A DNA stretch of 64,000 bases from Myrica gale. Taxonomy: Eukaryota; Streptophyta; Magnoliopsida; Fagales; Myricaceae. The notes below the pieces were generated by a model. It was given only the letters and a program-made list of their open reading frames with translations. It made no database searches and had not been told where the DNA came from. The stretch lies in assembly GCA_963930655.1 (NCBI GenBank), contig OZ005602.1:1061501-1125500 (forward strand). Direction: 5' to 3'. This document shows positions 1 through 12,880 of the stretch, one piece after another. A program made the position numbers and the translations under genes. Each line of letters begins with the position of its first letter. Positions within the stretch are counted from its first letter, which is position 1.

Positions 1-6
1 ACTTAC

Positions 7-165
7 TTCTGCCACTCAAATCCAGATGGATTGAACAAATAGGGAGCAAAAAGCCAAGAAAGAGCCATAAACCAACTGCTGATGGTAAGAAGAATATACG
101 ACAGTGCACCACCTTCGTTATACCCATAAGCAAGGTACACTACCAGCAAAAGTGCAACTTCAAAT
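7..165 (-). CDS. CALS9: CALS9 exon 46 (1620-1672), last in window
   Basis: It encodes [39 protein letters not shown] and [12 protein letters not shown]. It ends at donor GTAAGT (positions 6 to 1), so coding continues past the left edge. Confidence 0.95.
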
Positions 166-3100
166 CTGGACACAAGAGGATGAACTACTGTGGTCATTTC
201 AATTTAAGCATGCACAGAATTGGAAAAGCAGTTACTTTTTTTTGATAAGTAGAATTGGAAAAGCAGTTACATCAGTAGAGAACCCTGATATGGATTCTAT
301 TAAATAAACATTAAAGTGAAACACCAAGGAGAAAGGCTAGCATAATTCTATCATGAAGCCATTCTCAAACTATAATTACTCGATCAATTTTTAATTTCCT
401 CAAACTTATCACAGATAAACTGTCACTCCTTTCACAGAATGATGCACACTAGCACTCAGAGAGAGAGAGAGAGTCCCACCCTTTGACAAAGTGACTGCGG
501 GAGTAAAGCCTGTAATTCTCAGAGAATTTAATATGCCGGACAACAAATCCCCTACCAGTTGCTTGATACTGTTGAGAAATAAAAATCAATTTAACATTAT
601 ATACACATGAAAAAAAATGAACAAGAAAAGAGAGCAGCAACAAACCCTTGCACCACCATGAAGAATTGTCCGACCAAAGTAATGAGTTCTTGTGCCCAAA
701 GAGAATGTGAAGAAGACAGAACAAAGCTGAAACTGCATTGTGACAAAACTGACAACGGCCTGCAGCAGTAATTGTTCAGAATACATAACCAACAGAACAA
801 AAGGGGAGGAAAACATAGAAGAGTTTCGATCTAACGAACAGTAGAAGAAATAAGCAAACCAGCAGAAAGTTTAGTAACTCTAAAAAAATGCTGTGTATAC
901 CAATCACCACACTTGGGGAGAACTACTTTCAATCACCATCTGTTGATGGAATATAAAAATCTCTACTGAGAACTAATTACATTAAAAGAAAAAAAATAAA
1001 CAACAAAAATGATGGGTTCACATACACAATCAGACACTATGGCCAAGGTTGTTCTAATTCATAAATCTTCTTTCATTTGAGATAATACATGTTAAGAGAA
1101 TATAATTCAAATAATAAAATCTTCCTCTTCCTATCAGCTTAAGCTTTTGGATGAGTGGTAGATTCACATGGTATCAGAGCCAAGGTCCTCCGAATTAAAG
1201 GAGAGTCCGGCCCACACGTGAGGGGGAGTGTTAGAGAATATAATTCAAATAATAAAATCTTCCTCTTTCTATCAGCTTAAGCTTTTGGGATGAGTGGTAG
1301 ATTCACAATACACAATCACCAAACGGGAAGATTATAAAAACCACCATCTTCTAAGGACGAGACTTCAGACTGTTCAAGAAATAATGTGGAGATAAGTGCT
1401 TTAAGAATATGCACTGGGTTATAAAAACAGAAACAGGACTAGTGCTTTAAGAATCTGTACTGGCTACCAACTTACAGATCTCCAACAGCCTAAGATAAAG
1501 TTTAATATCAAGACTTTTGGAGATAATTCCTCAGATCATCTGTCTGGAGCTCAAATCAGATAAACAACAGACACATTTCATCATTATCTGATTTACTGTA
1601 CTGAAGTGCGATGTATCTGTTGGATACCACGAAGAAAATGAAACTCTGAAATATCCCACCACTAAACTTAACTTCCTCGACTCCAGTCCGACTAAGTCTG
1701 TATGAGAGAGAACATAATGCCAATAGCATGCAAATATGCGGGGCACAAACATAGTTCCTAACCTATGGCAGAGAGTATGGGCATATTTTCAAATGTTACT
1801 TAGAGAATGCTACAAGATGCAGCAAACAGCTCAAATATCTTTCATAAATGTAACCCAGTGTAACATACATAGGGATAATGCATGAAAAACTGCACATAGC
1901 CGGCTTATATCATTAGAAGGATAAATAGACATATGGAAAATGATCATTTACCCTGAAGAAACCAAGCTCCAAGATGAAGCCCAAAACCATGGGAACCGCA
2001 GTGAAAATACCAATTTGTAAGAGGAACTGTGTATTTAATGCAGCACTAAGGGCAGTGTTCTTCATTAATTGAGCTCTAACTTCAATGGTTTCGCCAACTC
2101 CAGATAGCGCCTGGAACACAATCATGTGAAACCTTCTAAAAACAACTTGAGAATAATCGATCACCTCTCAGAGAGAGAGAGAGACTGCAAACCATCTCAA
2201 CCTCGTAATAACTTGTGCCAAGATCCATATGTAATTATGATTTAGGATCATGATTTCTATACTATAAATAAATAAGTATGACAATCACCATATAATACGG
2301 AAATGTGCATAACCAAGACATGCATCTGCTTTCTTTTAGTAGCATATAAAAGATTTTCTAAAAAGGCACGACTTGTAGTATACTTTCGTCAGACAGTATA
2401 AGCCTTTCAAATGCAGAACAGCTGGCATATGCTTTACAGATATAGAATGCCTGCTGCTATAAAGACATAGTATTGGTATCTGAAATGAGAAAAATCCAAC
2501 GTACCATATAGGCCTTCCCGTATAGGAAGGCATAGACAGTCAGCACTGTTAACTGCACAGACAACAAAATAGACTTGTTTAGGGATAAATAAAAGTAGCA
2601 CACATATGATAAGAGCATCATGGAGCTTTACATTCATAATCGGAATGCAAATATGATAAGGAACATAGTTAAACTTTATTAAAGGAGAAAGTTGACAGTA
2701 CAGGAGACTATACTGAACCAACCAGAGCAGACAACCTAAAAAACTTAGAACATCTGGAAAACCCACAAAAGGATACCCTAACACCGAATTAGCCCAAAGA
2801 AAAAGAGAATGCAACATAGTCCCTGAAACTTTCCCAAAACACTGCCCTGTCCTCAAAACATCTGTCATTACTTTCCCTCCACAAACTCCACCAAATACAA
2901 GAGGGGATCATCTTCCATATGGCCATAGCAATAGGATCCTCAAACTTCTTCCTCCAACACTTCAACACATCGACCACCTTCCTAGGCATAACCCAGACAA
3001 AGTTCAGAATGCTCAGCATATGCGCCCACAAACCTCTTGCAACCAAGTAATGAAGAAAAATATGATCAACCGATTCTCCATCGCTCTTGCACAAATAACA

Positions 3101-6100
3101 CCACTCGATCAAGCAAATGTCCCTCCTCCTTAAGTTGTCAATAGTCAGAATTTTCCCATGCGTAGTACCAAGTTCCTCCAACATTGACGCCAAGAGAAAT
3201 CAACACAGGAGCCACATAGGAGAAGAGCACCATTTTTAGACCCCAACCATAACATCTTATCCCAATCGTTAGTCGTTCTCTCAAATTGGAAATTCCAAAC
3301 TACAGCTCTGGCCCCTCCCCCCAAACAATCAGCCACCCAAGCATCCTTGCAGCAGGAAAGAGAGTAAAAAAGAGAAAACTCCAACCTTAACGGTCTCTCT
3401 CCACACCAATGGTCATGGCAGAACCTAATTCTTGAACCACAACTCACCCAAAAACTTAATATTCTGCTTGAAAAAGTTTCACCCTTTGATGATGTGCTTC
3501 CATAAGCTAACTCCATAAGAGTCATGAGCCTCCAAAGTGTACCAACCACCCACCTCGCACCCATACTTTTTTCATAATAACTAACTTTCACAAATTGTCC
3601 CTTTCAGAAGCGAAGCGCCATAGCCACTTTCCTAGTAATGTTTTGTTAACAAATGAAGTCGCCTTAGACCAAGCCCACCAACACTAATAAGGGAACAAAC
3701 TATGTCCCATCTAATAAGGTGAAAGCTATGCACTTCTCCACCACTACCCCACAAGAAATCCCTTTGAAGCTTCTCCAATCTATTAGCCACCGCCATCGGG
3801 ATGGGAAAAAGCGACAAAAAATACGTAGGGAGGCTAGAAAGTGTAGATTTTATCAGAGTTATCCTACCCCACTTTGAAAGATAAATGTGTTTTCGCCCCA
3901 CCAATCTTCTTTCAAATCTTTCAACTATGCCATCCCAAACGCGCACATTTTTAAACTTAGCTCTAAGAGGAAGACCAAGGTAGGTCATAGGAAACGACGA
4001 CACTCTACAACCCAAGATGTCTGCCAACACATGAACATTGCCGACTTTGCCAATAGGAATAACCTCAGACTTGCCAATATTGATCCAAAGACCAGAGACC
4101 ACCTCGAAGCACAAAAGCAAGCATCTAAGGCTACGAACTTGATTCTCATCTGCCCCACAAAAGATGAGAGTATCATCGGCAAAGAGCAAATGCGAAATAC
4201 ACACCCCATTACTACCACCCCTTCCCACCTCAAACCCCTCAATAGAACCTGTCCCAACCACCTCTTTCATTATCCTAATAAAAGCGTCCATGACAATAAC
4301 GAACAAAAGAAGTGAGAGAGGATCGCCCTAACGCAAACCCTGGGAGCTACCAAAGAAGCCGTGAGGAGAGCAGTTCACCATCACCAAGAATCTGACAGTG
4401 GAAACACAAAAGGCAGTCCACCCACACTATTTGTCAATGAACCCATATCTCCTCAGGAGATACAACAGAAAGTCCCAATGTAAATTACTTAACTATAAAG
4501 CAATAGTCATTCAAAACTTCAAACCTTCATACAACATTACATAATGGTGGTAAGTTGGTAACAAAACATTCTTTTCTTAAACATCATGCAACACAAGTTC
4601 ATATAGCATCAAGCCTAGAAACTAAACCATGGAGACAACACACCGCACAAACTTGACCTGGGTCAAGCTTTTGTCAGAATCAAGTTAGGGTCTGCCTATG
4701 GATCTTGCCATTTAAACAAGCTCAACCGCATATGTACTTTCCCGTAATTCTATCACATCTATAATCATAACCTCTTCCAGCTCCCTATTTAATATATCAT
4801 TTACTACCATCAGCTCGTAATAAATTGTTCGTTTGTCAATGCACTAGGCAGTCTCCATTGCATTTAGCCATATGCCCAAACCATCTCATGCAACCCTCTC
4901 CCTCTCTCATCTTTTCCTCAAGATGAACCAACTCTATGTTTGAATACCTGACAATGTCTCATATTTCCTACTATCTTAATTCTTTTTTTTTATAAGCTCC
5001 TACTATCCTAATTCAATCTTGAAAAACAAATCTTAATATCATACACTCATTTATCAACATATGGTTTCTTATGATCCAAAATTTTGTAGTCTTAGATTAT
5101 AGCTGGTCCTATATCAGTCTTACAGAATCTACCTTTCAACTTAATGGGTATATCAGTCTTACAGAATCTACCTTTCAAATTAATGGGTACTCCAGGGTTA
5201 CGTGATACTCCCAAAACTCCTCTCAACTCAAATTTATTCTATGAACTCCTCATCCTCCAACCTGAAGATCTTTATGACTGATTGATCCAAGAACTGAAAA
5301 TGCTCATTTTTTGAAATTATTAATTATCCTGTTTTACTGTCTACCATCCTTATTCTATTAAACTTGACTCCAGTCAACTTTTATGTGGTGCCCTCATTTC
5401 CAAGTTTTACCCTTCTGTTGTCTCCTCTACATTCTCATGTATATCTAGCAACAAAAGCATAGTAGATCTGATCCAGCTTTCTGAGTAGAATTGAAGCAAG
5501 AAAATCCTGAAAATCCTTTCATGTCGACCCATGTCAGTCTATCAAGGCTGAAAGCTGCATTTCATTAGAGATGATTTGCTGCTTGGGTTAAGTCTTAGTC
5601 CCTGGGTTCATGTGTTGTTCAGTCATGCTACACAACTATTTCCCCCTCATTGTTACAGTGATGTTATTGATTTGTGAGCTCTGATGAGAATGGAGTTGCC
5701 AGTTGATCATCAACTTACTTAGTATCATTCTTGGTAGAGAGTCTGTCTAGGAAGATTCAAGAAAGGTTTTGGGAGAGAGGTCTGTTGAGAAGATGTCGCC
5801 CTTTCATAGGTCTTTTCGCATCGAGTATAAGGAATTCCAAGTGAGTATCAGTGTGAAGGGTGACGTTACTTTCTCTGAATGGAGCTCAAGGTCGGTGAAC
5901 GAGATTCATATGGGGCGGAATGGTGCAGTGTGGATGGTAAACATGCTAGACAAACTGATGGAGGCTTCTCTGTCAGCAGACTTTGCCTCTAAGTTCAATG
6001 AGACCAGGCGGTGTTTTCTGGCACAGCGATGTCGTAACAAATGCGGTCGTTGAATATGGAGGGCGTAGGAAGGTGGGGGTGGTGATGGTGCCGGAAGGCA

Positions 6101-9100
6101 GAAACGGTCATGGGTGGCAGATTTTGTACCGGGTCTTTCTTGATGCAGTGTCTTGTTTGCGTTCTGTGCACCCCCATGTGTCTTATGTGGCTCCTTCTCA
6201 AATTCGGCCAGGAGTCTCTTTTGCTAAGGCGGTGTCATCTCCGGCGGTGGTGGATGTCGTTGGTGGAAGATGATTCCTTTGTGCGTCTGGTGGGTTATTT
6301 GGAGGGAGCGGAACAAGAGGTGTTTCGAGAACTCTTCTATGTTTTCTGAGGGGCTTAGGGGGTTACTGTTGTATTCTCTTTTTCTTTGGGCCTCTGCTGT
6401 TTTGGGCTCTCCTTTTTCTGATTTTGATGATTTTCTTAGCTTCGTAGCTTCTATGGCGTAGGTTTTCAGTATAGCTCTTTGTACTGATACCTTTTTCTTT
6501 CTCTTCAATCAAATTTTTCTTACTTATCGAAAAAAAAAAAATTAAACTTGACTCCATGTACTAGGATTTCGTCCTTAGCCTTAACCTCTAGATTTAGAGT
6601 ACTACCCCAAATATCCAGCTTTGAGTTAACTCCTACTAAAGTCTTATCAACTATCTATCGCCCGCCAAACACATACTCCATTGAACCCCATCCTCAATGG
6701 ATCAAGTAACCTCATATAATTAATAGGAAGAGATGAGGACTATCTCCAGGTAAACCTATTGCAATAACAAAGACTTGCGATACCTGCACTATTTCACATT
6801 GCTATATTTTGTAACTCCTTTCTTTTCCTAAATCAACCATATCACATCTCTGTGAACGAAAATCATAAGCAGTGAAGAAATTGAATAAGAATGAAAGATG
6901 AACGCCAGCGAACTAAACGATATAAAGATAATGATGTCGCTACAAAAGTAAAAAACAGAAAAAAGAAAAGCCTAAACTATGAAGATAATTGCCAAATCCC
7001 TGAGAAATAATAGATGCTTAAACTATGAAGCTACATTTGCTTTTCTAACCTGCATTACCCTTTTTTTACCTCCAGTCCACTACATATCCAGAGGAAGTTA
7101 TCATGTGCAAATAACGTACCATTGTACAAAAGTAGAATCCAACAGTGGTAAAGTAGAATGACATCATTCTAAAGAAATCAAAGAGCTGCCCGAGCCTGTA
7201 TACATCACGACTAAGAACTTGTTCACCATTACCACCAGCAACCTTCCCTTCAAACAGGGCAATCTGATTGAGCCCAACATCCCGTCCTTTTCCAACCTGT
7301 AAAACTGTGTTAGACAACTCGCATCCTTGTATCAACTGAGGAACTAAGCAAGCTTACCTGGATATACTCATGATGAGTAATATTCCCTTGGCGTAAAGTG
7401 GAATTGAATCCTGTATTTTAACACCAGAAATGAATAGCAGAAAAAGAGGAAAACGCGAAATATAAACCCATTTGGATTCAACACAGCATTATTATTTTAT
7501 TTGGTGATGATATAAGTTAGTGCAAAAAGTGTAACACTAGAATAGTTAAAAGAACCATAGAGCAGGATAAACACCATATTATATACATGGAGCGAAAAGA
7601 GAGATGCATTCCCTCCTAGGGCTAAAATACTATGCACCCCAAGACGATCAACAAGAAAAAGGTCTCTGTGGATGACTATGACTTCCAAACAATCATGACC
7701 CTGTATTTATGGAAATTATTATTTTGAGGGGCAGCCGACAGGAAAAAGAAATTCAAATTATGGGGCTCTCAAAATTGAACAAAATACACCCAAGCTTTGC
7801 TTTTGCAAATAGCTTTTAATCTATGATTTCTTTTGTTGGTTTCATCAAAAGAACCAACACTGAAAATGAAAGAGAACAAGGATAAATAGCTATGTTTGGT
7901 AAGCAGGTTAACGAAACTAATCTTAAAACATTTTTAGAGACTAAAACATGTTTGGATGAGTCAGTTTCAATTTTAATTTCATAAATATTTTATTAATTTA
8001 CGTATTTTTGTTACAAATGAGTATAAAGAAATTAAAAATTACGGGGGGTGGAAAGACTTGGGGAAGGGGATCCACCCCTCCGCCTTTCTCTTCAGCGCCA
8101 CCCAAAGAGAGAAGGGAGGAGGCAGCAGACCACAAATCACCGAGGGCGGAGGGACGGATCAAGCCCCTCCGCTGCACCCCATGAGAAGGGGAGGGCCAAA
8201 TGGATGGGATCCAGTCCTCCTCGGCACAATCCCGCCACAGGAGAGAGATCTTCCCCTCCATCTGACAGCATGGGAGTGGGAGCGGGAGCGGGAGCGGAGG
8301 AGGCCGGATCTGCCGCCTTCTCAGCATCCCGCAAGTGGGGGAGGACTGAATGGGTGGGATCTGGCCCTCTGCCCAACCCCTCCAGAAGGGGAGTAATAGA
8401 GGGGGCAGATCTGCTCCCTCCTCTGCCAGTACAAGACAGAGGGGCGGCTCCGCTCCCTCTACCCGGCCCCCAAAGCAGGGAGAGACCAGGCACCAGATCC
8501 AGCCCCTCCTTCGGACACTCGAACTGGGAAAGGAGGGGGCACGGGCAGAGAGTGGATGAGGGGGCGCCACCCCTATGTCTTCTCAATTTTATTCCTTTTT
8601 CTAATTCGTTGTTCGTAAATAAATGCGATTTGTTGTTGTTGATTAATGTATATTTAAATACTTAATGTGGGCACTTTTGAGTGCTTCTTGCTAGGCCTGT
8701 CCACCAAACCGGCCGGACCGGTATACTCCGGTCCGGTCCCGGGTTATCCATGTGGAAAACCGGACTTAGACCGGAGTATACCTCTCCAAACCGGCCCAAA
8801 CCAGAAATTGGCCCAAAATAGCACGGCCCAACCTCAAAACCGGCCCAAAATGGCATGGCCCAAACCGATCCAGACCAACCCAGACCGAACCGGCGAAATC
8901 GGAGACCGGACCGGACCAAACCGGTCATATGACCGGTCCGGTCTATATACTCTACAAAATGGCCGGCCAACCGAACCGGCCCGGACCGGAACTTGGACAG
9001 GCCTACTTCTTGCAACCAAACAGGATTCAAATAAAATGGTTTCAAATCCAATTTTGAGTGTAGAAATCGGAACTGAGTCTGGTCACCAAACATGACCTAA

Positions 9101-12100
9101 AGTCTGAACCCCAAACCCAAACTCAAATCTCAGAGAACATTGATGACCCATAAAGAGTATAAACTTGTCCCAGTGGCATGCTCGAGTCCATTGGAGCTCC
9201 TTTTATTTAGATTCCCCTTGAGTGATTAGGTGCATCTGACAAACTGCACCCCTTGACAGACATAGATTCAACTTCAATATTGGAGAAAAGGCAAAACAAG
9301 GACTACAACGTACATGCATTAGTTATTCCAGCTTCTGCTAATAACTGATACAAAAACAAGCATCTGACATGTCATGACACAGCCCTTTCTGTCTCCATGA
9401 AGTTTCACCCCTAAACCCCACCCAAAATGATTATAAAAAGAGGTACACCGAATGCCACAGGTGCCAAAAGCTACCAGACAGAATCGTGAGTGTTACCACC
9501 ATCCATGAAGACACAAGACGAGAGAGAAGACAGGTCTGGCAACTCCCGAAAGGAGGACAAGTCATTCAACCAATAGAGCACCAACAGAAAGCAACCCAAA
9601 ATAAAAGGGCTAGCATAAGCAATAGAACTCAACAATACCAAAAGTACGAACATTTTTATCCTGTCCAAACAAAAACCATACTGGAACAGCTTAGCAGACC
9701 AAAAAGGTGACAAAACAGGAGAACCTATCATATACACAAGACTAAGCAACTACTGAACTATTGCACCATTGCAACAGTTAAGGACATTTTTGAGATGATC
9801 AATTTCACACATCAACAGCTTTAAATGAGTTTAAGCACATAACAATGAGAGAAATAATATTCACAAAACAACTTCTTGGTGAATGAAAAGAGTAATACCA
9901 GCATAGATATCCTCACTGATATTGATGACACGAGAGGCCTTACTAATGCCACCCCTAGTTATGTGAAAAACTCTGTCGAAAACATCTGGATGGCCATAAT
10001 GCATTCGGACCCTGAAAGTTAATTACGCCGTCAATATCGCCTAGCCTGGATTTAGGACCTACCTGAAGCAAATGAAATCACTAGCATAATCTAGATTAAC
10101 TTACTTCAAAGGGTTTGCCAGAACACGCTGACCTAGAGTCACAAAACTACCTTCCTGATTGGACATGAATGAGGCTAAAGAAGAGACACTGCGCATCACT
10201 ACAGATGATTACTCAAAAGAAAGTATGAAAATAAAAGTTGTCGGAAAGGAACATTAAAAACAAATAAGGATTCAGAGGAAATATACCTTCCAGTAAACAC
10301 ATGTTCCCTGACACCAAGAATAGTAGGAGGACGAATACCATGATCACACTGGAACTCTTCAAGAAGATTTCTCATCTTCAAGGCCTCCTCAAAATAATTA
10401 TCCTACAATATGAATGGCAAGACACATCACAACCAATCAAAACTGCAGAGAAAAATTTCAGACACAATCACCATGTACTTCATCAAGAGCTTCATGATAA
10501 GCATGACACGGAGAATTCTAGGAAAACCAAATTAAGGGAAACTAATATGCAAGTTAAAAACCATTATAGATAAAACATGGATCATTCACGAACCTGGATT
10601 GGATAGACACAAGGGCTCCACTCAGTATGGAATATGGCACAAATGGCAGATCGTATAGAATTGGAGTTTATATGCAGTCTGCCTTTGGAACTTAAAATCC
10701 AACAACTCAGTCTTTAATTCTACGGATTCATAAATTTAGTTTGACTGTACACAAAAACTCTTGTACCGTTTGGAAGATATTTGGCCATTTAAATTGCACT
10801 CTTCAAGAGTATAAACAAAGCCAGAAAAAGCCAAAACTTTTTTATTAACAAAATTATTTAACTCAAATGAAATTGTGCCACTTTCTGAACACAGTTCACT
10901 AGTGTACCGGTATGTTCTGATAAACGTTGGTAAAACCAGAAGGAAAATGGCACACAACCAATCTGAAGGTAAATTAAAATACAGTAGGGATCAAACCAAG
11001 ACTCATCAAGAAAAGAGTCCAAAGAAAACAAATCTGCCCGCAGACGTGATAAATGTATCCCTTTGAATGTCATTTCCAGTCATATCAATAAGGCTATAAG
11101 TTGTACAGGTTATTCCATCATTGGCGCACTACGTTCACATTCCCCCCCCCCCCCTTCTATTTCAGTACCTTTACATCATTCTATTATTTTTCTATAAAAA
11201 TGAAAGCCCAGCCCTGAATGAGTTGATCCCCCTTTTCCTTTATGGATATGGCACCACTCTGAGAGGAAAGGGGGCTCAGCCAGTCATGAATCATGCTTAA
11301 GGATCGTCACCAGAGAAGTGTTATGCATAATAAATTTTTTTTTGGAGGGGGGTTGGGAAATTATTCATCAGGTGAGACAAGAAATGTATAGGAATATGAT
11401 TGAACAACAATCCATGCTGTTTTCAACTATGAATCAAGAAGCAAAAAATGTTAAAAAATCAACCATGACAGTCATCCATATTCTTGTCTACTAATCATGT
11501 CAGCATCAATGTAGAAAATCAACAAGCACTGTTAACCATGTCAGCTTCAATGTATGATCTAATTCTTTGGTATCTGTAGGGACAAATAATGATACTTCTT
11601 TACATAACACTTCTAGAGCCGCTTGTAGCACCAAACTCCAAATTTTGGATAAACAGAAAAGGGTTTACTATGATAGGGTTCTAATATCGATGCCGTGAAT
11701 TATTACCATGACGATACTTCCTTACTTTAACTGACAGAAATTTTTCTTGTTTGAAAAGCCATTCAAAACCAAGTTGATTGTGTCATGGGTCTGAAAAAAA
11801 TAGATCACCTGATTCATGTCAATTGTCTGAACTGCATTCCCACGAGTAAATATAATTGCGTGGTTCTGGTTCTCAGGTTTTCCTTCACCAAGTTTGGGAT
11901 TTCCTGGCAATTTTATGGAGTATATTTCCTGCAAAAGTTCAAAATAAAAAACCGAAAAGTGAACAGGAGAGTAAGCTAATATTTTTGACAGCACAAATAA
12001 GAGGGTTACTTTTTTTTGATAAGGAAAGCTTTATTGAAAGAAAAAGGAAACGGAGCAGTACAAAGGCTATACCGAACCAACTACAACAAACAAGCTAGGA

Positions 12101-12837
12101 AACTAATAAAATCACTGAAGTCTACAAAAGGGGAACCCAACACCCCAAGAGAGTTACTTTAATACCATTCAAGCAAACACCTCCACAATATGGACGAAGT
12201 GAAAAGACAAACATGAGTAGTTTAACAAGTTCAACAAAATTTCATTTTGACTTAAATTTTGCAAGGACCAGAAATGTCAATGTTACTCGAAAATATCAAG
12301 AGAAGATACGCTTCCAACACTCACGGTTTCAGAAAAGCTGAAATGTATAACAAGACAAAAATAGGCACCTAAATTCAGTGCTTAATCTAGAATCAATAAA
12401 AAGGCCATCATGGACCAAGATTCACACAAAGCAATCTTGTTGAGGCATACTGCCCATGTATCAGTAACCGGTACACCAGTGATAACAATCAACAAAAGGT
12501 AATATTCCCAGTGGTGACAGTGATGGTCTAATCGCTGGTTTCTGCTAGTTATTCAGAGATTGGAGAAATGAGGAAGCATACCGTAGTAAACCCTATTTCC
12601 GATAGGAAAATACCAAACTGCTCATCCAGTTTACCCATTTTAGCAGTAATATTTTAACCTTAGAAGGATGCTATTTTCCTACATGCTCTCATACGACCAA
12701 TCTTTTTTTATCAAGTCAATGACTGAAGTATTGTAAAAATACTAAACAAAAATTAAACAAAGCCAGTAATGAAACAGGGGCATGTGCTCATCTTCAGATT
12801 TTTAAGAACAAATATAACAAAATAACCCATACATTTT

Positions 12838-12880
<43 letters not shown>

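Larger units (their letters stand above)
5373..6540 (+). mobile_element. Internally deleted LINE with extra 5' sequence
   Basis: A 16-bp duplication attaaacttgactcca (5357-5372 and 6541-6556) bounds the unit. It holds about 380 bp of non-LINE sequence, an ORF1 N-terminal region, then a direct jump to the ORF2 C-terminus ([16 protein letters not shown]), 3' UTR and poly(A). ORF1's end, the endonuclease and the RT are missing. Confidence 0.8.
7888..9097. mobile_element. Possible non-autonomous DNA transposon carrying a GC-rich block
   Basis: AT-rich ends begin ATGTTTGGTAA (left) and finish CACCAAACAT (right), an imperfect short inverted repeat. They enclose a GC-rich block (8040-8575) and a complete hAT MITE (8692-9005). 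No clear target duplication was found. Confidence 0.3.

Noticed and set aside
8048-8665. Long open frames on both strands of the GC-rich block
   Set aside because: All frames are open because of low stop-codon density in repetitive GC-rich DNA; no domain and a repeat-derived protein.
8667-9095. 143- and 142-codon overlapping frames on both strands
   Set aside because: They coincide exactly with the hAT MITE and its CCGG repeats.
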